In this document: positions 31,101 to 43,100 of the stretch, in pieces | Position numbering within the stretch: the first letter of the stretch is position 1 | How the letters are laid out: every line of letters starts with the position of its first letter | NCBI RefSeq assembly: GCF_041146795.1 | Contig: NC_135173.1 | Coordinates: 55,728,865 to 55,792,864, forward strand | Source: Maylandia zebra | Lineage: Eukaryota; Chordata; Actinopteri; Cichliformes; Cichlidae | Length of the DNA: 64,000 nt | Direction of reading: 5' to 3' | The notes under the pieces: model-generated | Databases searched by the model: none | What the model saw: the letters and a program-made list of their open reading frames with translations, nothing else | Told to the model about the DNA's origin: nothing | Position numbers and translations under genes: made by a program

Positions 31101-34100
31101 TGAGCCAGTTTGTGCTGTTCTAATTATCTTGTCCGAAACCTTGCTTGTTTTGCATAATATCTCATTGATAACATCTCCTGGTAGATATCAGGTTAGAGCT
31201 GCTGTAACCAAATCATGTCAGAGGAAGTCTTTATTGTGAACTCTGACTCGCACGTAACCTCCAAAGCAAAGAGTGCTGTTGCATTCGGTCTCTCCTAGAG
31301 CTTTACTTTCATCCAGTAAGCGCTTCTAATGAGTTTATGTCCTTTAGTGTATTTATATGGTTCTTTACTTCCAGCTTGCATGAGCTGATGAAGCCGGTGT
31401 GACTCCCATGTACACATCGTTACATCATTAACTGTGTCAGTGTTTAAATAAGCCTCTGCTCTGCTATCTTAATTAACACAGTGAGATGTGACAGGATATT
31501 CCCAGAGATGGGAACAATAGCTGGGCTCAGAGGAGTCATGGAACACTTAGCTGCCAGACAAGGAATCATATCTACTTTCCCTAAAAGCCTGGCAGATAGA
31601 CATCTCAGAACCAGAACTGCATTAAAGGAGTCATGTTGAAATAAAGAGCTTGTTATAGTACTGAGCTACACACAGAGTTACTAGCTGCATTTAGATCTGT
31701 TGTCTAACTTGAGCAGCTTTTTGACTAATTGTAACTAGACTGAAGCTGCAGTCCTCTCAGGACCATGTCTGTTTTCGTCTGGTAGCCCAGAGCGTGAAAG
31801 TCGATCTCTGTCAACCCTGACTTAATCCAGTACGCGCTGGAAGTAATACCCATTTTGCATGTTGATATGACACTATCTGTTTCAGATACAGTAACCAAAG
31901 CATTTATAGATGTCATTGTCAGCTTTACCTTTTGTTAGCTGTAGCAGCATTAGTTGGTCTGCGCGTAGTGTCCCAGCTGTTGATCATTTCGAGAACAGTC
32001 ATAATTTTCAGATTGGAGTTGAAAATCTATTTTAAGAAAAGCTGAGATTGTATTTCTAGATAAAAGTCTGGAATTGTGCTTTCACATTAAATGTTTTTGT
32101 TATTTTTGCAAGGTTGAGTACAGTCTCCATCTTTATGTCTGTCCCTTAAATATTCTAAATATATCTGCTCTTTATTTCCTGTGGATTTCCTTCATCACTG
32201 TGACCAGTTGCAACCAGAACAGTCAAAGCGTGTTTTTAATCCAAGACCCTGGGAGCTTTTCATCCATAGCAATGTTTGGAAGTCATCCAGTATCTGCTGA
32301 TCTCTGTATGTTGGCACAGGTGCTTCCAGGTCACCTTTGGCTTCATTTGTTCACCTCATCTCAGTGTGCACCCCGCTGGTTAGGACCAGCCTGCACACAC
32401 TTGCACATAAAAAGTAACAAAAATATAACACCATGTCAGTTTTCCTGTCAGAAGTCACTCTGGCTTGTCAGGTGGAGCTGTGGCTGCGATGGGTGCTGCT
32501 GGTGTGAAAGAGGCACTTAAAATGAAAGTGACAGCCAAACAGCAGCAATCAGCTCCACATCTGCACCTAACGAACGGATATGGAAGCATACCAAGATTCC
32601 TTCAGTATCTGGACCCACATGATCGTGATAGTCCAATGATAAGCCTGTTTTTCTAACAAGTCTAATCCCTTCTATCTCCGACAAGTTGCTCAGCAGCATC
32701 ACCAGCTTTTGCTTGCTGTAGAGCTTTGCTGCCGATGGGTCCTGAGGTCGTCCGATCATCCTGGTCATGTAGAGATGTGCGTTTTTTGGTTTCTGTGTAT
32801 ACTCCGCTGTATTGTTTACCTCTATTATTTAAGAAGAATTAACTTGTCTCTGCTTCTTTTGCTGCTTAAAAAAAACAAAGCTTAATTCCAGTCTGATTTT
32901 TTATCAACGACACACTCAAAAAGAGACAGTAGGTTTCAGAAGGACAATAAAAGATGCCTCCACAGTCAAGCGCAGTTATAGTGGTTGACTGCACAAATCA
33001 TTTTCTGGTCCCTGAGACTAAAACATGTTTCATTTGTACAGAAGAAAAACATTTTTCTCTTCTATAATTTCTACTAAGTCTTTACTTGAAATGCTGTTCA
33101 CATTTTGATGTTATGTGCAAAGTGCAAAAGTGAAGTATACCTCGTAATGATACATCTTAAAAGGGGGTGTCAAGCTTAATTTAAAAGAGAACTGCCTCGG
33201 AGGCTAGATACATGCAGTTAAAGGACCTGCATTTATCTAATGTGAAATGCATGCTGCACCTAATCTTCTGTGTACATCTTAGGTCCAAGGCCTCAACCAG
33301 TCATCCAAATCTCCATTTAGTCAAGCAAGCCTAAAAGTCTTGCTAGCTATGGCTTGTCTGGGTTGGTGTGTGGATAAGCACATATTGCTGTGCAGACCAC
33401 AGATTAATTAAAGTGTTAAATCTAAGCTGGACTAAATTTTGCAAAGGGCAGGATTTGGCACACAGACTTTGACTGAAATATGACATGAAGGATGCTGCAT
33501 TATGGCTTTCAACGTTTCCACATTTGTTATTTTTTATTAATTTTTACAAAATCTTTGAAGGTCTTTCATTTTTATGTGCTTTCTAGAACATTTTTGTACT
33601 GGCAGATGTCTTAATGATTTTGTCTACATCAGTTTGGGTCTGTGTCAGATTATCTTGATATATAATGCAACTGATATCACAGTCAAATGCCCATGCATTC
33701 CACTGTTCCAGTTACATTAATGTAATCTAAATCCCTACATTGTGGCTGATTGCATAAGTTGTATTATGTTCACCTTTGCCGGTAGACACACTTACGCACT
33801 TGCTCTCAGTGTGAATGGCTGCTGGCTTTTTTTCTTCGTCCATTGTTCAGCATCTGCTAGTTCAACAACAGAGTAGGTCTGTGAATTATGGATGTGCGGG
33901 GATGAGAAATGGCGTCTTCTGATTCATTATGTTGTTTGAGACTTCCTTTCCGTGGCAGTACAGGACAGAGTTGGATATTTCCGTTTACATGTATGCTTTA
34001 GCTTTGGCAGTGCTGGTAGGTTGGTGCACCACTTTAGTCACTACAGCTGGGTGGACCACTAGAGAAAAACATTGTTTAAAAATCATTGTTTAGGATTATC

Positions 34101-37100
34101 CCGTGAGATATCTCAGTATCTACCAGATGATTACAAAATGTCTCTGTAGACGGATACAATTTGGAACTGACATTTATGCCGCTTTTGAATGGGGTCACAT
34201 TAACTTGTGAACACACAGGGGCCTGTTCTCCACATGTGGATTAACCTTTTATCCGGATGAGCAGTCCATAGTAATGGAGACAAATATGGGATTTCCTGCT
34301 ACTGCTCGTAAACAGTTCCGAATGAAATAAAGAAATTACACCTGTGATATGACACAAGCAGCAGGGGATAAAAAGTCAAAATTGATGTCCTGCCAGTTGG
34401 TCCATGGAGGTAAAACCACCTCTTTAGTATTTTATTAATAATATTCATAGTAAATATTCTGTAATCAGATAGCTTAAAAAAAAAAATCTGTTCGCAATCT
34501 TTCTCCCACATGGACAGTGTTTTCTGACTAATACACCAGGTGAGCAGAGAAGCCAACATATTTAAAAGTCTTTTTTTGTTCTTTTGTCTTTGTTGTGCTG
34601 CTGTTTGCTCTGAATATTAGGGGATAACGGATGAAAGCTCATTATCACAGTGGACAAAGGAGGTCTGCTTTCAGCTTTATACCACCTTTTTTTAAATGAT
34701 GGTTTGTGCAGTATTAGGCTGTGACCTTTTGGGAAGCGACTGAAAGAATGAGTTGTCAGAAATTAGCTTCCTCCAAAGGGTCTGTGTGCTCTCCGATAGA
34801 GGCAGAGTGAAGAGCTCCATCATTCAGGAGGGACTCCTTTCAGTCAGTGAACAGAAGTACACAACCAGTACACAACCAGTGTTGGTCTCAGATATTTTTC
34901 ATTGCTGTCTGACTGTTTTTTCCTGATCTAGGGCACTTTGGGAGAAAAGTAAACTAGGATTTTTGACACTTTTTAAGGACCAAATACAAAGCCGATCAAA
35001 AGTTTAAGACCACGTGAAACATGGCAAAAAAAAATATTTTGCATGTTTTGCAACTTTCCCTTTTTGAATGTGGTCGGGTTGTTGAACTGCAAAAGCAGGA
35101 TCTCTTGCAGTGCGCCATCGCTGATGAGGTGGGACGCAGTAAGACAGTTATTTGAAATTTCTTTAATGATCCTGAGGGTTATGAAACAAAAAAGTCAAGT
35201 GGAAAAACCCCCCAAAATTTCACCAGTACTGAGCTGGGGGATCCAATTGACGGTCCATCAAGACACTGGACGATCCTTGACCTAAATTAAGGCCATTACT
35301 GGTGCTGACTGCAGGCCCATAACCATCAGACAGCTTCTGAGACTGGAAGGCTTCAAAAACAAAAAATGTCTTCAAAGGCCTCATCTCCTTGAACGCTGCA
35401 GAACTGACCGCTTGGACTTTGCACTTTCAGAGTACCAAACATGGGACATTGAAAGGCAGAAGAAAGTTCTGTTCTCTGATGAGGAAAATATTTGACCTTG
35501 ATGGTCCTGATGGTTTCCAACGTTACTGACATGACAAACAGATCCAACCTGAGATGTTTTCTATGCACCACAGTGGAGGGGGCACCATAATGTTCTGGGG
35601 TGCTTTTTCCTTCAACGGAACCATGGAGCTTCAGGAGGTGCAGGAGCGTCGAACGGCCGCTGGCTATGTCCAGATGTTGCAAAGAGTGTCCCTCATGACT
35701 GAGGGCCCTCGCCTGTGTGGTAATGACTTGGGTTTTTCAACAGTACACAATGCCTGCAGGTCAAGAGACTTCTTCCAGGAGAATAACATCACTCTTTTGG
35801 ATCATCCTACATGTTCCCCTGATGCAAATCCAAGTGAGAACCTTTGGGGATGGATGGCAAGGGGCATTTACAAAAATGGACAACAGTTCCACGCAGTAGA
35901 TGCCCTTCGTGCAGCCGTCTTCACCACTTGGAGAAATGTTCCCACTCACATCATGGAAACGCTTGCATCAAGCACGCCACAACGAATTTTGAGTGATCAA
36001 CAATAAAGGTGGAGCTACTCATTACTGAGTTCATGTTTGGAACTGTGATTTCTGTTTTGTGGGAGTTTACAGGTTTATTTTGGAGGTGTGGTCCTAAACC
36101 TTTGATCAGTTTTTTCAGTTTAAGCGTTGTTTTCAATAAATTGCATGCTCAAAAAATTTTTGTGTCAGTCCCATTTCTTCTTGTTGCATGTTGAAGTTCT
36201 ACTTGGAACCTTGTTACAATCTAAACATGCAAAATATGATTTTTTTTGCCATTTTTCAAGTGGTCTTAAACTTTTGATCCGGACTGTATTTCTCTTGTTT
36301 TTCCTCTTCCAAACTACTGTTTAATTGAATCGTTCACATCTTTAAGCCATCCTAATCTGAAACTTTTAAACATCCTCATCTGTTTCTTCCTCTCTCTGTG
36401 CAGAGAGCAGCCCATCTTCAGTACGCGGGCCCACGTCTTCCAGATAGACCCGAACACCAAGAAGAACTGGGTTCCCACGAGTAAACATGCCGTCACAGTG
36501 TCGTACTTCTTCGATAGCACCAGGAATGTATATCGAATCATCAGTCTGGATGGATCCAAGGTGTGTACAAGTAAAGCCAGTTCTTAACCCGACCTGGTAC
36601 AGGATTGCAGTTTTAACCTATGTTTACCTACATCCTTTTGATTTCATCGAACTTCTTTTACGTGCTTTGCTATAGTAACATTACTTGTTCAGCTATCAAA
36701 CAATTACGTATTTTTATCGTAGAAATGCTTTCATCCACCACACATTCCACCACCCAAGAATAATTTTTTGGATTTCACCAAAGTGGAAGTAAAGCACTCT
36801 TCCGCAGCGTGTCTTTTGTCCCGTCTCCCTCACCCTCAACCAGTCAGTGAAGATGGCCTTCCCTGAACCCGGCTCTGCTGGAGGTTTCATCCTGTTGAAA
36901 GGGAGTTTTTCCTTCTCACTGCCAAGTGCTTACTGATACAGGGCAATTTGATTATTGGGGCTTTCTCTGTATAACTTTTCATGTCTTTACCTTACAGTGT
37001 AAGGCACCTTAAGGCGATTGGTGTTGTGATTTGAGGCTATGTAAATAAAACTGAATTGAATTGAAGTTTTAATTGTATATAAATATATTCATATAAATAA

Positions 37101-40100
37101 TTGGAAACACTGGTTTTCCATCAGTGCATATTCTTTGTGACTGCTGTGCCTCAGCCGGGCCTCTCTCCTAGAGCAGTGAAGTTGAACTCAGGCCCGTCAT
37201 ATCTATGTGGCAGTGATTATTTTAGTCTTGAGATAGGTGCAGGGGTGGAGTTAGCATAGTTATGCAAGAGTCTCTATGGGTGACTAGCAGTGCTGTTGTT
37301 GAACCAGCAAGTTAGCTGTGCTGTGCTGGAAATAGCAGCAGTCGGGTGGGCTGGTGCTTGGAGGACATTATTATACAGACAACAAGAAGGATTCTCAGCA
37401 GAGACACACAATGACTGGTGTTACTTGCAAAGTTCCAGAGGGAGCAAACTTTTGACATGTTTGACATGTTAGTACACCCATGGATCCTAGAAATACACAA
37501 AAAGTGGTTATAACCTGTTTGTTAATAATAAGAGTTTTCAAAACTTTATAGTGAGTTCATCCATTTTTTGGCTTCTTGGTTGCACATTTAATAATAATAA
37601 TTGCATTTATATAGCGCTTTTCGAGACCCTCAAAGTGCTTTACAATTCCACGATTCATTCACTCTCACGTTCACACACTGGTGGAGGCAAGCTACAGTTG
37701 TAGCCACAGCTGCCCTGGGACAGACTGACAGAAGCGAGGCTGCCATATCGCGCCATCGGCCCCTCTGGCCATCACCAGTAGGCGGTAGGTGAAGTGTCTT
37801 GCCCAAGGATACAATGACCAAGATCGAACCGGCAACCTTCCGGTTACAAGATGAGCTTCCCAACCCCCTGAACCACGACTATTTTGGTTTACTCAGCAGC
37901 AGCAAAAGCAGGCAGATGTTTTCAACAACAGGAAAAAAACTGTCCGACATGCAACCTGCTCCAGCTGCTAGCTGCTGAGCTTTTAACAGCTCAACAAACA
38001 CAGTCATAATTACTCATAATGTTTCTCCCTCACTGCTGCTGATTGTGTAAATGGGCAACTGTTTGCAAGATCAATTAAAAAGTTGATTTTATGTCAGTAG
38101 TTTCTGCTGCCCCCAAGTGGTTCATGAAATTGATATCACAAGCTAAAAACAGCCACTTGCAAATTGTTGACATTTGCCTACCCGCTGTGTTCAAATGCTT
38201 ATTTTGAAAACCATGAATGTTTGTTTCTGCTCTTCCCTTCTGTTAACTTTTAGAAACCACTGTTATGTGTTACTGTAAGTGTATAACTAATGAGAAACAT
38301 ACATATATATTTGGTAAATCAGCAGTTTTTTCTACCAGGTCAGACTTTTTTTGGAGGTTTATCTTGGGTGTTTGGTGAAGGAGTCAAAAAAAAAAAAGAA
38401 AAATCAATACAAAGCTGCACTCATAAAAGTTACTTTTTTTAAATCTAAAAATTCCCATGAACCATGAGCAGTCTAGAATGATCCAGCCTTACTTACTCCA
38501 CTACTTGGGCAGATTCCATCCAAGAACTAGTGCAAATTTTATTGTTTTTATATTGTTTTAAAGACCACATGTACAGACGGAGATACCCATGCACCTCCTC
38601 ACAGAACCGCTCTTTAAATTCAGTGTCCATCCTGTTTTCCTCTGTTTGTTCATGTGCACTTACAAAGTAGTGGTCACAACACATTGGAGGGTACACATGG
38701 CTTCTGCCCCATGATGGTAGGCCACTCCACACTGCCCCGGACCCCTCCTGCTGTAGTGGGCTCATGTCACTCTTTTGGTCTGCGTGCGGCCATCCCTGAC
38801 CACCAGGTTTGTGCACTTCGATCAGGTTTTGACAGTCTGATGGAGTCATTTCCAACTGCATAAAGCTCAAGAAAAGCAAGCATGCTGACCTTGAGCTGAC
38901 AGTGATTTCTTTTCTTTAGCTCTAAACTCTCTTTGGCTTGAATAAGCTGTTCATGTGTACATTTGATTATGACGTTCTGTCATGTGCAACTTGTCCCCAA
39001 CAGGCCATTATAAACAGCACCATCACCCCCAACATGACGTTCACCAAGACATCGCAAAAGTTTGGCCAGTGGGCGGACAGCCGAGCCAACACTGTCTACG
39101 GCCTCGGCTTCTCATCAGAGAGCCACCTGGTTAAGGTGAGAAACTGCCGATGCCCTATCAGAAACCAGAGCTCGCTGCTCAGTTGCCAGCCGTGCTGTAG
39201 TATCAGTTGTTTCTGTTACTTCAGTTTGCAGAGAAGTTTGCAGAGTTCAAGGAGGCGGCACGGTTAGCCAAGGAGAAGTCTCAGGAGAAGATGGAGCTCA
39301 CCAGCACGCCCTCTCAGGTAACAGACATTAAAAACACTACCGCTGCCTCAGACCTAGTACCACCACCACAGGTGATGCAGAAGTGCTGGCAACTTGTTGT
39401 AATACAAACCCAACTGTTGAGACACTGTGCAAAGTGTAAAAACACAATGCAAGAATTTGCAAATCTTATAATCCCATATTTCCTTCATTATATAACATGA
39501 GTGTTTAAACTGAAAAAATCTGCAATTTTAAGAAAAATGCTGGCTCATGTTGATTTTTGACAGCAGAAACACATCTCAAAGAAGTTGGAACAGGGCCGTG
39601 TTTGTCACTATGTAGCATCTTCTCTTCTGTTAACGACAGTTTGTAACCATCTGGGAACTGAAATATTAGAGAATATAGACAAAGCTAACACGAGTAAATA
39701 CAAACTGCAGTTTTTAAATGATGATTTTATTTACCAAGAGAAAAGAGGTATCCACACATACCTGCCCCCTCAATGGAATAACTTGTGCCACTCCTGGCAG
39801 CAATAACTGGCAATGAGTCTTTCACGTGACTGTGGAGGAATTTTAGCCCACTCTTCTTTGAAACATTGTATTAATGTAGCTCCATTGGTTTTTGTTTTTC
39901 TTCTTAGCCTGTTCAAGGTCATGCCAAAGCATTTTAATCAGATTTAAATTTGGATTTTGAGCTGGATACTGAAAGAAAACCTTCATTTGAGGTGGACTTG
40001 CTGGTTTGTTTCAGATTGTAAATTGAAAATGAAAATTCTCCTTCATGATTTTCTCAGTAGACATTAGAAATTGTTGTTCCATACGTTTTGGCGTCCCAGG

Positions 40101-43100
40101 TCCTAAAGCAGCAAAGAAGCCCCAGACTATCACACTACCACCACCATGTTTGACAGTTGGTATGATCTTTTTATGAAATGTCGTGAGTTTTACAGCAGAT
40201 GTAACGGGACTCAAACCTACCATCAAGTTCAACTTTTGTCTCATCAGTCCACAGAATATTTTTACAAAAGTTCCAAGATGTTTGTTGCAAATGTGAGATG
40301 AGCTCTTGTGTTCTTTTGGTCAGCAGTGGTTTTCTCAGTGGATGCCATTTTTGCCAGTCTCTGTCTTATACAGACAGAGACTGTTTTAAAAAAAAAACCC
40401 CAAAAAGATTGTCATCAACAACTACAGTAATGGAAAAATGTGACTGGTTTCTGAGTTTCACCCCAGCTGTGAAACTCAGAAACCAGTCTTACTTGTTATC
40501 ATCTATCGTCCACCTGGGCCTTACACAGAGCTTCTGTCTGATTTCTCAGACTTTATATCTAATTTAGTTCTGAGCTCAGATAAAATAATTATTGTGGGTG
40601 ATTTTAACATCCATGTAGATGCTAAGAATGACAGCCTCAACATGGCATTTAGTCTGTTATTAGACTCAATTGGTTTCTCTCAAAATGTAAAAGAACCCAC
40701 CCACCACTTTAATCACACTCTCGATCTTGTGTTAACATATGGCACAGAAACTGAACATTTAACAGTGTTTTCTGAAAACCCTCTCCTGTCTGATCATTTC
40801 CTGATAACATTTACATTTACAATAATTGATTACACAGCAGTGGAGAGTAGACTTTATCAAAGTAGATGTCTTTCTGAAAGCGCTGTAACTAAGTTTAAGA
40901 ATATAATCCACCCACTGTTATCAGCTTCAATGCCCTGTACCAACATAGAGCAGAGCAGCTATCTGAACGCTACCCCAACAGAGGTCGATTATCTTGTTAA
41001 TAATTTCACCTCCTCACTATGTACGACTCTGGATACTGTAGCTCCTGTGAAAACTAAGGTCTCTAATCAGAAGTACCTGACTCTGTGGTATAATTCTCAA
41101 ACACGTAGCCTAAAGCAGATGACTCGTAATCTGGAGAAGAAATGGCGTGTCACAAATTTAGAGGATCATCATTTAGCCTGGAGAAATAGTTTGCTGCTTT
41201 ATAAGAAAGCCCTCCGCAAAGCCAGAACATCTTACTATTCATCACTGATTGAAGAAAATAAGAACAACCCCAGGTTTCTCTTCAGCACTGTAGCCAGGCT
41301 GACAAAAAGTCAGAGCTCTTTTGAGCCAACCATCCCTTTAACGTTAACTAGTAATGACTTCATGAACTTCTTCACAAATAAAATTTTTATCATTAGAGAA
41401 AAAATTACCAGTAATCATCCCACAGATGTAATATTATCTACAGCTACTCTTAGTACCATTGATGTTAAGTTAGACTCTTTTTCTCCAATTGATCTTTCTG
41501 AGTTAACTTCAATAATTACTTCCTCCAAACCATCAACGTGTCTTTTAGACCCCATTCCTACAAAACTGCTCAAAGAAGTTCTGCCATTAATTAATTCTTC
41601 GATCTTAAATATGATCAACCTATCTCTAATAATCGGCTATGTACCACAGGCCTTCAAGCTAGCTGTAGTTAAACCTTTACTCAAAAAGCCATCTCTAGAC
41701 CCAGCAGTCTTAGCTACTTATAGGCCAATCTCCAACCTTCCTTTCATATCAAACATCCTTGAAAGAGTAGTTGTCAAACAGCTAACAGATCATCTGCAGA
41801 GGAATGGTTTATTTGAAGAGTTTCAGTCAGGTTTCAGAGCTCATCACAGCACAGAAACAGCTTTAGTGAAGGTTACAAATGATCTTCTTATGGCCTCTGA
41901 CAGTGGACTCATCTCTGTGCTTGTCCTGCTAGACCTCAGTGCAGCATTCGATACTGTCGACCATAATATCGTATTAGAGCGATTAGAACATGCTGTAGGT
42001 ATTACAGGTACTGCACTGCAGTGGTTTGTATCATATCTATCTAATAGACTCCAATTTGTGCATGTAAATGGAGAGTCCTCTTCACACACTGAGGTTAATT
42101 ATGGAGTTCCACAGGGTTCAGTGCTAGGACCAATTCTGTTTACATTATACATGCTTCCCTTAGGCAGCATCATTAGAAGACATAGCATACATTTTCACTG
42201 CTATGCTGATGACACGCAGCTCTATCTGTCCATGAAGCCAGATAACACACACCAATGAGTTAAACTGCAGGAATGTCTTAAAGACATAAAGACCTGGATG
42301 GCCGCTAACTTTCTGCTTCTTAATTCAGATAAAACTGAGGTTATTGTACTCGGCCCTGAAAAGCCTAGAAATATGGTATCTAACCAGATTCTTACTCTGG
42401 ATGGCATTACCTTGGCCTCCAGTAACACTGTGAGGAACCTTGGAGTCATTTTTGACCAGGACATGTCCTTCAATGCACATATTAAACAAATATGTAAGAC
42501 TGCGTTCTTCCATTTGCGCAACATCTCTAAAATTAGAAATATCCTGTCCCAGAGTGACGCTGAAAAACTAGTTCATGCATTTATTACTTCCAGGCTGGAC
42601 GACTGTAATTCATTATTATCAGGATGTCCAAAAACCTCACTGAAAAGCCTTCAGCTAATCCAAAATGCAGCAAGAGTACTGACAGGGACTAGAAAGAGAG
42701 AGCAAATTTCTCCTGTTTTGGCTTCCCTTCATTGGCTTCCTGTTAAATCCAGAATTGAATTCAAAATCCTGCTCCTCACATACAAGGTCTTAAATAATCA
42801 GGCCCCATCTTATCTTAATGACCTTGTAGTACCATATCACCCTGTTAGAGCACTTCGCTCTCGCTCTGCAGGCCTACTTGTTGTTCCTAGAGTATTTAAA
42901 AGTAGAATGGGAGGGAGAGCCTTCAGTTTTCAGGCCCCTCTTCTGTGGAACCAGCTTCCAGTTTGGATTCAGGAGACAGACACTATCTCTACTTTTAAGA
43001 TTAGGCTTAAAACTTTCCTTTTTGCTAAAGCATATAGTTAGGGCTGGACCAGGTGACCCTGAATCCTCCCTTAGTTATGCTGCAGTAGACGTAGGCTGCC

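Larger units (their letters stand above)
25160..36403 (+). other. homer1 intron 1 (11.2 kb)
   Basis: The intron contains a deleted Tc1 element (26147-26997), a CpG-dense patch (about 27760-27985) and a complete but inactive Tc1 element (34985-36288). In between (about 28000-34980) I see AT-rich unique sequence without supported exons. ORFs at 32074-32520 (+) and 32517-32768 (-) show no family motifs. A short tandem duplication (acacaaccagt) lies at about 34859-34880. The terminal 'gatcaaataatttttccactgta' at about 28276-28298 resembles a lone transposon end. Confidence 0.7.

Noticed and set aside
32074-32768. ORFs on both strands in homer1 intron 1
   Set aside because: No recognisable motif and mutually overlapping; not enough to call a gene.
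37800-37882. tRNA gene on the minus strand
   Set aside because: A/B-box-like motifs belong to a SINE head; no cloverleaf with paired acceptor stem could be built and an (ATT)n tail follows the body.
39318-39371. Homer1a-type read-through after exon 4
   Set aside because: The frame stays open past exon 4 but lacks the Homer linker; exon 5 with ALPFSH is present downstream and supplies the better isoform end.
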